Shown: positions 15,126-24,268, counted from the first letter of the stretch. The stretch: DNA of 34,858 nucleotides from Schleiferilactobacillus perolens DSM 12744 (GCF_001435585.1 NZ_AZEC01000014.1:42963-77820); one strand, 5' to 3'. The notes: generated by a model not told the origin, from the letters alone. A program made the numbers and translations.

Positions 15126-16247
15126 TTCCTTATTCGCCATTTTCGTTCGCGTGATTGATTCAAAGATCATCGTGTGGTTATGAAACACCAATGCCCAGAG
15201 CCAATCACCGAGCATGATCGACAACAGCAGAAGGCTGGCAATCATCCCGACACCGCCCCACGTGAAGCGGCTGAAGCCAATGCCATTGATCGCGTCAACA
15301 CTCACTGTCAGACCAAAGATCGTTGCCAGCGGTGTACCGTAGCCAACCAGGATCCGCAACACCGGCTGCCACCAGTGAACAGGTTGACCCTGCATCGTCG
15401 TCATCGTAAGCCGCACCACCCGCATGCCCGGTGTCGGCTGGCCAAATGTCGGCGGTAGTGCCATCCAGAAGAGGAAGAACAAGTAGAAAAACCAACTGTC
15501 GCCGAGGAAGTGCAAAGACGCAACCAGGCCGCCCACGATGCCGAGAATCGTGGTCACGATCGCCACGACTAACCAGTCAATCACAAATCCGGCCAGACGC
15601 CGCCACATGGAGACATTGTCCACCCGTTTAGCAGCACTGCGATCCATCTGCTCGTCTGTGGGCAAAATCGGCATTACGATCCGCGCGATACCGCAGCCAA
15701 TCCAACCGCCACTGGTATTCAGCAGCAAGTCGTCCACATCGAACAACCGATATGGCCGCGGGTAATATCCATAAAGCCCACTGAGTTGGGTCAACTCAAA
15801 GAACAATGACAAACAGAAAGTACCGATGATTACCTGCCACCACGGCCGGTGGAAGTAATACCGCAGCATCGCCCCAAACGGAATCGTCAGTGCCACGTTG
15901 AAGGCAGGCTGAATCATGCTGGGCGCAAGCAGCGCGGCCTTCCAGGTATGGGGATTGCTCAGCTGCAGCGGATTATATTTGATAAACTCCCGGACAAAGG
16001 TCAACGGTACCAAATTATATTTCGGTGTCGTTAACTTCGCCACCACAGATCGCTCCGGCAGTGGCAAAATGATCAGAAAATACGCACACAGCAGGTAAAA
16101 GACAAAGATATAAATCCAAAATACCCGCCAGCGGGAAATGCCATGGTACTTATGATAATGCCACCACATAAACGGCAGCGTGAGCACAAAGGCAATCAGA
16201 GGAAAAGCGTAGACCGCTGAGCGGATATCGTCCACATAAACTCCCAT
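15123..16247 (-). CDS. VanZ family / RDD domain fusion membrane protein
   Basis: A 374-residue multi-spanning membrane protein in two parts. Residues 1 to about 205 match the VanZ-like family (YNLVPLTFVREF; FCLSLFFELTQL; FDVDDLLLNTSGGWIG). Residues about 212-370 match an RDD domain (RRLAGFVIDWLVV; TPGMRVVRLTMTT). VanZ proteins give low-level teicoplanin resistance in enterococci, but most members are of unknown function; RDD domains are often tied to ion or compatible-solute transport. The ATG at 16247 is 5 bases after the tyrS stop, and the AGAGG serving it lies in the tyrS end, so translation is coupled to tyrS and expression would follow the tyrosine T-box. Confidence 0.85.
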   Translation of the reverse strand: MGVYVDDIRSAVYAFPLIAFVLTLPFMWWHYHKYHGISRWRVFWIYIFVFYLLCAYFLIILPLPERSVVAKLTTPKYNLVPLTFVREFIKYNPLQLSNPHTWKAALLAPSMIQPAFNVALTIPFGAMLRYYFHRPWWQVIIGTFCLSLFFELTQLSGLYGYYPRPYRLFDVDDLLLNTSGGWIGCGIARIVMPILPTDEQMDRSAAKRVDNVSMWRRLAGFVIDWLVVAIVTTILGIVGGLVASLHFLGDSWFFYLFFLFWMALPPTFGQPTPGMRVVRLTMTTMQGQPVHWWQPVLRILVGYGTPLATIFGLTVSVDAINGIGFSRFTWGGVGMIASLLLLSIMLGDWLWALVFHNHTMIFESITRTKMANKE

Positions 16248-16252
16248 GACAA

Positions 16253-17512
16253 TTATGCCTCTTGAACTTTCACCAATGTGTACTTCTTCTTGCCCTTCCG
16301 AATGATCACGAAATGACCGGAAAAAGCAGCTTCGGTATCCACCGTGAAGTCCAGACTTTGTTGGCGCTCACCGTTGACATAAATGGCGCCATTCTTAACG
16401 TCCTCTCGGGCTTGGCGGCGGGACGGTTCAATGTGCGTCAAGTCTACCAGGAACTCCACGATGTTGGTTTGACCGGCAGGGACGTCGACAGACGGCACGT
16501 CCTTGAACCCTTGGGTAATTTCATCGGCGGTCAGTTCCCGCAGGTCGCCGGAGAACAAGGCCTGGGAGATTTTCTCAGCAGTCGTTACAGCGGCTGCCCC
16601 ATGGACGAACTTGGTTACTTCTTGGGCTAGTGTCCGCTGGGCTTCCCGCTTCTCTGGGGCCTCTTGAACAGCCTGGGCCAATTCATCGATCCGTTCATGG
16701 GAAAGGAAGGTGAAGTACTTCAAGTATTTCACCACGTCACGGTCGTCTTGATTTAACCAGAATTGGTAGAATTCGTAAGGTGTGGTCTTCTTCGGATCAA
16801 GCCAAACTGCGCCGCCGGCGGACTTCCCAAACTTCGTACCGTCCGCTTTCAACATCAACGGGATGGTCAGGCCAAACACCTTGGCCTCTGGCCCTTCAAC
16901 CCGGTGAATCAAGTCGACCCCGGCAGTAATATTACCCCACTGATCGGCGCCGCCCATTTGCACTTGGACATCGTTGTGCTTGTACAAATGCAGGAAGTCC
17001 ACAGACTGGAGAATCTGGTATGTGAACTCGGTGAACGAAATCCCAGTCTCCAACCGGCTGGCAACAACTTCCTTATTCAGCATGTTGTTGATGGAGAAAA
17101 GCTTGCCGTAATCCCGCAGAAAATCCAGAATCGAGATTTTGGACAACCAGTCATAGTTGTTCACCACCTGAAAATCTTCGGTGCCAAACAATTTGACCAA
17201 CTGGGCCGTCAACTTTTCCTGATTGGCCCGTACCTGGTCCATGGATTGCAGTACCCGTTCACTATTCCGGCCGGACGGGTCACCAATCGACCCAGTACCG
17301 CCGCCGATTAGCATTACCGGATGGTGGCCTGCTTCCTGGAATCGTTTGAGCATCATGAAAGGGATCAAATGACCCACATGAAGTGAATCGCCAGTGGGAT
17401 CTGTTCCCACGTAAATACTGACGGGGTGCTTCGCGATTTCCGCCTTTAACCCCTCGGCGTCGGTTTGTTGGTTAATGGCGCCGCGCCACTGTAAATCTTC
17501 AATTAAATCCAT
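16253..17512 (-). CDS. tyrS: Tyrosyl-tRNA synthetase
   Basis: A 419-residue class I tyrosyl-tRNA synthetase charging tRNA-Tyr. The HIGH-like motif is in DSLHVGHLIPF, the tyrosine-pocket segment is YDWLSKISILDFLRDYGK, and the KMSKS-equivalent is KFGKSAGGAVW. The C-terminal S4 RNA-binding domain covers SRRQAREDVKNGAIYVNGERQ. The ATG at 17512 has AGGGAG upstream and gives the usual start; a longer frame runs into the T-box terminator and is not real. The gene is preceded by a complete T-box leader. Confidence 0.96.
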   Translation of the reverse strand: MDLIEDLQWRGAINQQTDAEGLKAEIAKHPVSIYVGTDPTGDSLHVGHLIPFMMLKRFQEAGHHPVMLIGGGTGSIGDPSGRNSERVLQSMDQVRANQEKLTAQLVKLFGTEDFQVVNNYDWLSKISILDFLRDYGKLFSINNMLNKEVVASRLETGISFTEFTYQILQSVDFLHLYKHNDVQVQMGGADQWGNITAGVDLIHRVEGPEAKVFGLTIPLMLKADGTKFGKSAGGAVWLDPKKTTPYEFYQFWLNQDDRDVVKYLKYFTFLSHERIDELAQAVQEAPEKREAQRTLAQEVTKFVHGAAAVTTAEKISQALFSGDLRELTADEITQGFKDVPSVDVPAGQTNIVEFLVDLTHIEPSRRQAREDVKNGAIYVNGERQQSLDFTVDTEAAFSGHFVIIRKGKKKYTLVKVQEA

Positions 17513-17557
17513 TGTTTTCTTCTCCCTTGCTGTTTTAGTCGTTGGCCGGCCGCAAAC

Positions 17558-17784
17558 AAAAAAAGTCGTCCCAATACAATGTTGATTGTATTGGGACGAC
17601 TTTTTGCCGCGGTACCACCCAGTTTGCGCTAGTGCGCCCACTCGTTCGATTAACGATCAACGACCGCCTGATTCATTATTTGGCTGTAATTCGAATGCCA
17701 GCACTGACAAGCTTGCAGCGTCCGCTTGCTTTCTAAACAGTGGTCTGACACTCTACTGGGACCAATTCAATCAGGAAATATATT
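17558..17784 (-). promoter_or_regulatory. Tyrosine T-box riboswitch (leader of tyrS)
   Basis: On the complement the T-box core GGGTGGTACCGCGG is present (17607-17620). It is directly followed by a strong terminator, GTCGTCCCAATACAAT / ATTGTATTGGGACGAC plus TTTTTTT (17558-17605). Uncharged tRNA pairing with the core would favour the antiterminator and allow tyrS reading. Stem I lies upstream (about 17660-17780). The likely specifier is the UAC tyrosine codon at 17688-17686 in GAATTACAGCC, which agrees with the gene served; its placement is by eye. Confidence 0.9.
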
Positions 17785-17790
17785 GCCTTG

Positions 17791-17819
17791 ATGTTACCAA
17801 ATTGCGGACTACTGTGCAA
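17791..17819 (-). promoter_or_regulatory. Predicted tyrS promoter
   Basis: TTGCAC, 17 bases and TAACAT on the complement lie just after the stop codon of the opuCD-like gene and just ahead of the T-box leader. Confidence 0.65.
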
Positions 17820-17823
17820 CTGA

Positions 17824-18477
17824 TTACTGAGTCCGCGCGGCAAAGTGCCGTTCCAGGTAGCCAAGAACACCGTCGGAGATAATGGCCATCAAGGCTGTGG
17901 GCAGTGCCCCAGCTAAGATGATCGCCCCACCACTCGTGGCATTGGTCCCGCGAATGATGATGTCCCCTAAACCGCCAGCGCCCACGAAGGAACCGATGGC
18001 AGTGACCCCAATGGCGAGAACTAACGCATTACGCAGACCAGCCATAATCACGGATAGGGATAACGGCAGCTCAATCTGACGCAGAATCTGCCAACGCGTC
18101 ATGCCCATTCCCTTCCCAGCATCCAGAATGTCCGGATTGACGTTGCGCATGCCGGTGTCCGTATTCTTGATGATCGGCAGTAAAGAGTAAAGGAACACGG
18201 TCAAAATAACGGTATTCACGCCGAGACCCAACCCTAGCATGATGATGGACACCATGGCCAGAGAAGGGACAGTTTGAATCACATTAGCCGCACCCACAAC
18301 CCACGCAGCGAGGTGCTTGTGCCGCGAGATATAGACGCCGATGGGAATACCGACGAGGGCCGCGAGAATCACGCCATAGATTGAGATCAGGAAGTGCCGA
18401 TTAAACTGATCCAGGATATATTGACCGTTATGGGTGAAGTAATACACCAATTGTTGCCAAAGATTCATGCCTTGCAT
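17824..18477 (-). CDS. opuCD: Osmoprotectant ABC transporter permease (OpuCD-like)
   Basis: A 217-residue permease, last gene of the osmoprotectant operon. It has several membrane helices and the conserved stretches QTVPSLAMVSIIMLGLG, GMRNVNPDILDAGKGMGM (EAA-type loop) and GAGGLGDIIIRGT. It pairs with the other permease at 19430-20062. Only 3 bases separate it from the solute-binding gene. No terminator is clear before the tyrS promoter, so some readthrough into the T-box leader is possible. Confidence 0.9.
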   Translation of the reverse strand: MQGMNLWQQLVYYFTHNGQYILDQFNRHFLISIYGVILAALVGIPIGVYISRHKHLAAWVVGAANVIQTVPSLAMVSIIMLGLGLGVNTVILTVFLYSLLPIIKNTDTGMRNVNPDILDAGKGMGMTRWQILRQIELPLSLSVIMAGLRNALVLAIGVTAIGSFVGAGGLGDIIIRGTNATSGGAIILAGALPTALMAIISDGVLGYLERHFAARTQ

Positions 18478-18480
18478 AGG

Positions 18481-19425
18481 TTAATCCGCTCCTTTCTCAA
18501 AATAGTTGTGCTTCTCCAGGAATTGTTGCGCGGCCACAGCAGGTTCTACCAAGTTGTTATCCACTTGATAGTTCAATTCCTGCATGGTAGTCAGGTTAAT
18601 TTTGCCATTTAATCGGGACAAAATTCCCTTCAGCTTCGGATGAGCCTTCAAGGCACTATCGTTGACCACGACACTGGCGTTATACGGTGGGAAGAAATGC
18701 TTGTCATCCGTCAACAATTTCAAATTGTAACTACGGATTCGGCCGTCAGTGGAATACCCTAACACGGCATCCATCTTACCGGCCTCCAAGGCATCGTAGA
18801 CCAGCCCGATTTGCATCGGATAGACATGGCCAAAACTGAACCCATAGGTGTTTTGGAAGGCAGAATAGCCATCACCGCGCCGGTTGGCCCAAATCTGGTC
18901 AATCCCGACCCGCATGTCTGGCGCCACCCGTTTCATGTCCGAAATTGTCTTTAAGTTATTTTGCTTGGCATACTTTTGGCTCACCATGAACTGATAAGTA
19001 TCCGCAAAGCCATAACTTGGGAAATAGGTCATATGGTACCTGGACTGCATCAGTTTAAATACCTGATCATTCACGATCTTCGGATCGGTTTCGCCACTCA
19101 AGTTAAGGACCGTCTGATAGTCTGTCCCGTTGTAGCGAATAGCGGTCATGTCCGTATCGCCGCGTTTTTGTGCTTCGAAACTGACATTCCCAGAACCCAA
19201 GTTATTCAAAATAGTCGTGGGCGTGTTCTTATCGTAATGTTGAATCATTTGTTGGAGCATGTTGGCCATAATCTGCTGCTCAGTCGTATTCTGAGAACCG
19301 ATTTTGATGGTGTCAGATGACGTCCCCGCTAAACCGGGCCAACTGAAAGAACATCCACCGAGAAACAAGACCGTCATTAAACCAGCCAGTAGGAAAGTGA
19401 GTTTTTTGCTAAATCGTTTTTTCAT
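18481..19425 (-). CDS. opuCC: Glycine betaine/carnitine/choline-binding lipoprotein (OpuCC-like)
   Basis: A 314-residue solute-binding lipoprotein for quaternary ammonium osmoprotectants. The N terminus ends in the lipobox LGGC with Cys at residue 25. The mature protein starts the family fold with DTIKIGSQNTTEQQIMANML. Aromatic-rich stretches such as MTYFPSYGFADTYQFMV fit an aromatic cage for trimethylammonium ligands. It begins 4 bases after the first permease gene stop. Confidence 0.92.
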   Translation of the reverse strand: MKKRFSKKLTFLLAGLMTVLFLGGCSFSWPGLAGTSSDTIKIGSQNTTEQQIMANMLQQMIQHYDKNTPTTILNNLGSGNVSFEAQKRGDTDMTAIRYNGTDYQTVLNLSGETDPKIVNDQVFKLMQSRYHMTYFPSYGFADTYQFMVSQKYAKQNNLKTISDMKRVAPDMRVGIDQIWANRRGDGYSAFQNTYGFSFGHVYPMQIGLVYDALEAGKMDAVLGYSTDGRIRSYNLKLLTDDKHFFPPYNASVVVNDSALKAHPKLKGILSRLNGKINLTTMQELNYQVDNNLVEPAVAAQQFLEKHNYFEKGAD

Positions 19426-19429
19426 ATAC

Positions 19430-20062
19430 TCACACCTCCTGGGTCGTGGCTGGGGTGACTCTCTTCTCGACCAATCCCAACAGCCAGTCCACGACCAGTG
19501 CCAAGATAATGGCTGGGATGGACCCGCCCAGGATCAAATCGCCCCGGTACAAGTTCAACCCGTTGAAGATCATGTCCCCTAAACCGCCGGCCCCAATATA
19601 GGAAGCCAGTGCGGTCCAGGCAATAACATAGGTGCCAGAAAGTCGGATACCGGACATAATCACGCCGGCCGCCTGGGGAAATTCCACCCATCTGATCGAC
19701 TGCCAGTTACTCATTCCCATACCCTTGGCCGCATCCAGCAAGTTCGGATCGACGTCTGACATGCCGATGTATGTATTCCGCAGAATTGGCATCAGAGAGT
19801 ATATGAACAGTGCCACAATCGCCGGAGTCGTCCCGATCCCAAAGATCGGGATCATCATCGCCAGCAAGGCCATGGCCGGAATTGTCTGCAAGACACTGGT
19901 CAAACCAATGACGAAGCCCGCAATCTTTTTGGCCCGGGTCAGTAAGATGCCCAACGGCACTGCGACAATGACCCCTAAGGCTAAGGCAACAGCAGAAATG
20001 TAGATATGCTCGCCCAGCTCTTGCATGAGCTGCCCACCGTATTGATTAAGAAAACTAACCAT
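19430..20062 (-). CDS. opuCB: Osmoprotectant ABC transporter permease (OpuCB-like)
   Basis: A 210-residue permease with family sequences [37 protein letters not shown] and [13 protein letters not shown]. Its ATG overlaps the end of the ATPase gene by 8 bases, so the two are translationally coupled. The closing [13 protein letters not shown] is cytoplasmic. Confidence 0.9.
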   Translation of the reverse strand: MVSFLNQYGGQLMQELGEHIYISAVALALGVIVAVPLGILLTRAKKIAGFVIGLTSVLQTIPAMALLAMMIPIFGIGTTPAIVALFIYSLMPILRNTYIGMSDVDPNLLDAAKGMGMSNWQSIRWVEFPQAAGVIMSGIRLSGTYVIAWTALASYIGAGGLGDMIFNGLNLYRGDLILGGSIPAIILALVVDWLLGLVEKRVTPATTQEV

Positions 20063-21326
20063 TATTGGCGTGCACCTCCTCCTTATCGTCCGACTTTGCT
20101 TTTTCTACAGATTGTGCGCCTTCCTTAACATCGGTAGTGCCGACATCGGTATCCGGCGTGTGTACATCATCGTCTTTACTGTTGTCTGACCCAGTGCTGG
20201 TACCGCCGCCTAATGCGTCATACACCATGTCCACTAGAGCTGCGCGGGTGACAATCCCGGTTAACTTACCGGCGTTGTCCACCACGGGTACGTTCCGGTA
20301 GCCCCGCTTCAAGATTCTGTCTACCGTATCGGAGATCACAGCACTCTGCCGAACATAGAAGACCTTGGGGTTCATGATCTGCTCCACACGATCGGCAGTG
20401 TGGAAGTGATCGTTAATGGTTTCCAAATCCACATACCCGCGCAAGATACCATCGGGATCGGTGATCAGCAGCGTATCAACCCGAGTTCGATGCATCAAGG
20501 TCAATGCTTCTCGCAAGGTCGCAGTTTGAACAATGGATACCGCCGGCCGAGCAATCTGACCAACTGTCGTGATGGTCGGTTTCGCCTGAATCAAACGATC
20601 TTCACCGATCAAATCCGCCACGAATTTATTGGCTGGATGACGCAAAATGTTTTCTGGCGTATCCACTTGCACTTCTTCACCGTGGGACATAACCACGATC
20701 CGCGTCGACAACTTCAAAGCTTCGTCCATATCATGGGTCACGAAGACAAAGGTTTTACCCAGGCGTTCCTGCAGATCCTTGACCAGATCCTGCAAGGCAT
20801 CCCGGGTAATCGGGTCCAACGCACCGAAGGGTTCGTCCATTAAGATTAATTCTTGGTCGGCGGCCAATGCCCGCACGACCCCGACCCGCTGCTGCTGCCC
20901 ACCGGACAGTTCGCTAGGGTAACGATCTAAGTAGTCTTCGGGCAATTCGGCCATCTTAATCATTTCGACCGCCCGCTCGTCCATCCGTTTTTGATCCCAC
21001 TTCAACATCTTGGGGACCATTAAAATATTGTCCTTAATGGTCAAATGCGGCAGTAAACCGATGTTTTGAATCACATAACCGATCCGCCGACGTAATTTCA
21101 CTGGATCCATCTTGGTCACGTCTTCACCATTTATTTTAATGGTTCCAGAGCTTGGTTCATTCATCCGGTTAATCATCCGCATTGTCGTCGTCTTCCCTGA
21201 ACCAGAAGTCCCGATGAAACAGATGAATTCACCTCGTTCAACTGAAATATTAAAGTCCGATACTGCGACGTTGTCTCCATATACTTTGCGCAGATTGGAA
21301 ATTTCGAGGAATGCCGTAAGCGCCAC
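20055..21326 (-). CDS. opuCA: Osmoprotectant ABC transporter ATP-binding protein with CBS domains (OpuCA-like)
   Basis: A 423-residue ATPase, first gene of the operon. Walker [10 protein letters not shown] lies at 39-47, with signature LSGGQQQR, Walker [14 protein letters not shown] and H-loop VTHDMDEA following. Two CBS domains occupy about 255-375 ([39 protein letters not shown]). In this family they sense ionic strength or cyclic-di-AMP. An acidic low-complexity tail of about 48 residues follows (about 376-423, many Asp/Ser/Glu), longer than I expect for the family. The first codon is uncertain: GTG 21326 is only 2 bases from AAAGGA, but no other start gives a full nucleotide-binding domain. 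Confidence 0.9.
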   Translation of the reverse strand: MALTAFLEISNLRKVYGDNVAVSDFNISVERGEFICFIGTSGSGKTTTMRMINRMNEPSSGTIKINGEDVTKMDPVKLRRRIGYVIQNIGLLPHLTIKDNILMVPKMLKWDQKRMDERAVEMIKMAELPEDYLDRYPSELSGGQQQRVGVVRALAADQELILMDEPFGALDPITRDALQDLVKDLQERLGKTFVFVTHDMDEALKLSTRIVVMSHGEEVQVDTPENILRHPANKFVADLIGEDRLIQAKPTITTVGQIARPAVSIVQTATLREALTLMHRTRVDTLLITDPDGILRGYVDLETINDHFHTADRVEQIMNPKVFYVRQSAVISDTVDRILKRGYRNVPVVDNAGKLTGIVTRAALVDMVYDALGGGTSTGSDNSKDDDVHTPDTDVGTTDVKEGAQSVEKAKSDDKEEVHANNG

Positions 21327-21359
21327 GTCCTTTCATTTTTGCCTAAATAATTGTTTACC

Positions 21360-21388
21360 ATGTTACATTAAATTCTGAGAATATGCAA
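21360..21388 (-). promoter_or_regulatory. Predicted opuC promoter
   Basis: On the complement TTGCAT, 17 bases and TAACAT lie 34-62 bases before opuCA. The -35 box is inside one arm of the dyad at 21379-21407. Confidence 0.7.
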
Positions 21389-21407
21389 ATATCGAATTTG
21401 TATATTC
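21379..21407. promoter_or_regulatory. 29-bp dyad over the opuC -35 box, probable operator
   Basis: Two 12-bp half-sites GAATATRCAAAT face each other across 5 bases; only one position per arm differs. Overlap with the -35 hexamer means a bound protein would block transcription. Regulators known for such operons include the GbsR and BusR types; which one acts here is not shown. Confidence 0.6.
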
Positions 21408-21518
21408 CATTTTCCCACTCACTGGTGGGGACCAGACAAAGATAACACTTGTCATCACATTAATACCAAATTCCGACCAAAAATGCTCGCAATTAGCTTG
21501 TGATTAATACTGCAAATA

Positions 21519-21548
21519 GAAAAAACAGCCACTTTTCAGCGACTGTTT
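21519..21548 (-). terminator. Terminator after pepD
   Basis: On the complement AAACAGTCGCT pairs with AGTGGCTGTTT (two G-T pairs) and is followed by TTTTTT. It lies 16 bases after the pepD stop. Confidence 0.85.
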
Positions 21549-21564
21549 GATATATGGATGCCGG

Positions 21565-22998
21565 TTACATTTCTCCGCCTTTTTCAAATTGTAAAGTCAA
21601 CCGATCAGCAGCCAACGTCGTCACATCCGTGAGGAGCTGCTTCGTCAGGGCCACGGCTTGATCGGCCGTATCCTGATTGGCGGCAGTTAACTGATCTGCT
21701 GCAGCGGCATCATCGGCAGCCAAAGTGGCATCGGTATGGGCCACTGCCCCGGTCCCCAATGCAAACCCAGCGCGGCGGTAATTGAGGATTCGATTCATGA
21801 CGTCTTGATCCTGCTTAGTGAACAACGGGTCAACCATGTTATCAATGATCTTGTTGAGCCAGTACCAATTCTCGGTGGTGGCATCGTTGGTCGTATTCTT
21901 GAAGAACGCCGGCGTATCGTGCACGTTGGCAAAGAACGGTACCGGGAAGTTGAAGGGATTCATCCCCATGGCCACCCAGTGAATCGCCCGGTAACTCTCC
22001 GGTACATCGTGACGGATTTGCAGGATATGCATCTCCTGGTTGCGATTCATGCCGATGGGACGATACCGGCTTTTTTCTTCCGCAGTGCCGGTGCGGCCAT
22101 AAGGATCGTACGGGGTGCCTTGCATGTGATCAGCTAAGGCCATCGCCACATCGGTGACAGAAATCTTGCGGGGTGCATACTGGATGAACGGCAACTCCCG
22201 GGATTCCGGCACTTCCGGCAAATCCTTCTGGAAGTGGCGTTGGGCCGCCCACACCCGGGGCGTGTTGTAAAACCGGTCGCTGCGCAGATCTTCGCCGAAG
22301 ATTTCCCGGAAGTTAAAACCTTCCTTGGCGGTGTTCAAGTGATACTTGGCCGCAAACTCCTGTAAATCCGGGGAGGTGATGAAACGATCGGTATCTTTAA
22401 AATCAATTTCTTGAATCCCAGTCTGATTTGGCGCGATCACATACGCGTCATCTGGAATCCGCTGAGCCGCCCAGTGATGGCCGCCGACGGTTTCAAAGTA
22501 CCACACTTCGTTGACATCGTTGAACGCGATGCCGTTGCTTTCGCAAGTGCCGTATTCACTGATCAGTGCACCCAGCCGGCGCACGCCTTCCCGAGCATTC
22601 TTGATGAACGGCAGCACGCAGCTGACCATTGCCTCTTCACCGATCCCATCGGGGACCAAGGGGTCTAAGCCCAGCATTGCCGCATTGGTGAACTCAGTCT
22701 CAGTCGCACTCATGCCCACATTGGCGCTATTGATACCGGCTTCGCCCCACTCACCATCAATACTCGTATCGGCCATGGGGGTCAGGGTGTGGCCTAACGC
22801 ATTGCCTGGCAGCTCGACGTGGAAGCCGTTGAAGGTGGATTTAAACTCCCGGCTGGCAGCCTGGGCAGGCACATAGATGAAGCGTTTGGGATTGATGCCG
22901 CCCTCCGCATCTTCGTTGCGGGCAATCATGGTGGCGTGGTCTACGCTGGCTTCTTTGCCGACCAGCATGGCGGTACAACTTGAATGACTGATATACAT
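21565..22998 (-). CDS. pepD: Dipeptidase, peptidase family C69 (PepD)
   Basis: A 477-residue N-terminal-nucleophile dipeptidase releasing free amino acids from dipeptides in the cytosol. The active Cys is in HSSCTAMLVGKEAS near the N terminus, followed by the conserved TMIARNEDAEGGINPKRF. DPYGRTGTAEEKSRYRPIG and MNRNQEMHILQIRHD are also family-typical. The start at 22998 is preceded by AAAGGGG and puts the Cys at residue 8; lactobacillar PepD enzymes either expose this Cys directly or after a short propeptide. A longer frame to 23103 runs into element copy F and is rejected. Confidence 0.93.
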   Translation of the reverse strand: MYISHSSCTAMLVGKEASVDHATMIARNEDAEGGINPKRFIYVPAQAASREFKSTFNGFHVELPGNALGHTLTPMADTSIDGEWGEAGINSANVGMSATETEFTNAAMLGLDPLVPDGIGEEAMVSCVLPFIKNAREGVRRLGALISEYGTCESNGIAFNDVNEVWYFETVGGHHWAAQRIPDDAYVIAPNQTGIQEIDFKDTDRFITSPDLQEFAAKYHLNTAKEGFNFREIFGEDLRSDRFYNTPRVWAAQRHFQKDLPEVPESRELPFIQYAPRKISVTDVAMALADHMQGTPYDPYGRTGTAEEKSRYRPIGMNRNQEMHILQIRHDVPESYRAIHWVAMGMNPFNFPVPFFANVHDTPAFFKNTTNDATTENWYWLNKIIDNMVDPLFTKQDQDVMNRILNYRRAGFALGTGAVAHTDATLAADDAAAADQLTAANQDTADQAVALTKQLLTDVTTLAADRLTLQFEKGGEM

Positions 22999-23093
22999 AG
23001 TGAAAGGACCCCTTTGGAAGTGAGTTTGGTTATGATTTGATTTTAGCACTGTTCTGAAAATAATGGGGATAGGTGTGAAAAAGTCGGGCTGCG

Positions 23094-23281
23094 GCCGTGC
23101 CAATGCTGCGCAAGCTACGGGGAAATGGGGCTGGAACGCTGTGACGGCGCTTTGAGCCCGCTGAGGGGCGCGGTCTCAAAGTCGCCTAACCGCATATAAT
23201 CTTGCCCAGAACCGGGGCAAGATTATTGCGGTTCCCACAGCTGAGCCCCATTTCCCCTTCGCTTGCTCCGCATTGGCACTA
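23094..23281 (-). repeat. Dispersed structured element, copy F (188 bp)
   Basis: A reverse-oriented copy, close to copy D in sequence, with ends GCCGTGCCAATGCTGCGC and CTCCGCATTGGCACTA. Both hairpins are present (hairpin 1 ATAATCTTGCCC/GGGCAAGATTAT). It fills most of the gap between divergent pepD and the esterase-like gene. Confidence 0.9.
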
Positions 23282-23339
23282 GTTGCCACATAACCCACAA
23301 TTGTTTCGTTGACCAACAATATCCGCCATCGCTATCGTT

Positions 23340-23368
23340 TTTTCAGAAACCAGTGAATGCGGTACAAT
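23340..23368 (+). promoter_or_regulatory. Predicted promoter of the esterase-like gene
   Basis: TTTTCA, 17 bases and TACAAT lie 38 bases before the start codon. Confidence 0.6.
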
Positions 23369-23405
23369 AAACTTGTTCTTATCCATCGGGGAAAGAAGAG
23401 AAAGA

Positions 23406-24191
23406 ATGATTAGTACACGGAGTCAGATAAAAAGCGGGACGGTGTATTCGCCGTTGTTGGGGATTGACTGGAATTATGCGGTATATTTGCCGGTCAATTA
23501 TCAACTAGATACGACCACCGCGTATCCGGTGCTGTACATGCTGAGCGGGTTGTATGGTAATTATCGGGATTTTTTAACCCGCATGCCTTCCCAAGCGATC
23601 CTCGATAAAGAGATCCAGGCCGCTGGGCCGATGATCGTCATTTTTGTCGATGGTTTCAATAGCTTCTATATTAATGCCCGCCATGGAATGGCCATGGAGG
23701 ATGCGCTGATCTGCGATTTGGTGCCAGCTATGGCTGAGCGCTACCGGATTCAAAGCGGCGCCTCCCACCATGCCATCGGTGGCATTGGCATGGGTGGTTA
23801 CGGAGCCGCGCGCTTTGTATTACGATACCCCGACATCTTTGCCAAGGGATTGCTGATTTCTCCAACGGTGTGGGAACGACTCAAGAATACCAGTCCTTTG
23901 CGGCAACACCTGCACGCCTTTAATGACGGTCAAGAACCCTGGTCTGATCGGGTCTACACATCCCATTTTCCCACCCACGACGTCCACCATCGAATGACTG
24001 GCTTGTCTTTCTATATTGAAACCAGTGCCACGGATCATACCATCCCCGTCCACGACGTCCGCGATTTCGCCACGGTGCTGCGGGAAGCCGAGATCCCCGT
24101 CGACTATGTGCAAGACGAAACTGGCACCCATGGATGGGCGTATTGGCAGCCCGCCGTGGCCCGCGCTTATCGCTGGCTGCTTGGTCAATAA
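23406..24191 (+). CDS. Esterase-fold (EstD/FrmB-type) protein lacking the catalytic serine
   Basis: A 261-residue alpha/beta-hydrolase of the putative-esterase family (feruloyl esterase, S-formylglutathione hydrolase and tributyrin esterase relatives). Family segments YPVLYMLSGLYGNYRDF, MIVIFVDGFNSFY and the C-terminal THGWAYWQPAVARAYRWL (catalytic His) are kept, and an acid residue is available in SATDHT. The nucleophile elbow reads GIGMGGYGAARF where relatives have G-x-S-M-G-G-Y-G-A. Residue 128 is Gly, codon GGC at 23787-23789. Ordinary serine-esterase activity should therefore be lost. The frame is otherwise intact. The start at 23406 has GAGAAAG upstream; the frame back to 23373 lies in the -10 region. 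Confidence 0.85.
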   Translation: MISTRSQIKSGTVYSPLLGIDWNYAVYLPVNYQLDTTTAYPVLYMLSGLYGNYRDFLTRMPSQAILDKEIQAAGPMIVIFVDGFNSFYINARHGMAMEDALICDLVPAMAERYRIQSGASHHAIGGIGMGGYGAARFVLRYPDIFAKGLLISPTVWERLKNTSPLRQHLHAFNDGQEPWSDRVYTSHFPTHDVHHRMTGLSFYIETSATDHTIPVHDVRDFATVLREAEIPVDYVQDETGTHGWAYWQPAVARAYRWLLGQ

Positions 24192-24211
24192 TTCAATAAT
24201 TGAATTGACGG

Positions 24212-24255
24212 CAAAACAAAAGCCTGAAGCTTTCAAATTACGCTTCAGGCTCTTA
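24212..24255. terminator. Bidirectional terminator between the esterase-like gene and an aldo/keto reductase
   Basis: AGCCTGAAGC pairs perfectly with GCTTCAGGCT around an 11-base loop. The T-rich side is better on the complement (TTTTGTTTTG), and weaker on the plus strand (CTTATT). Confidence 0.8.
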
Positions 24256-24268
24256 TTATGCGCAAAAA

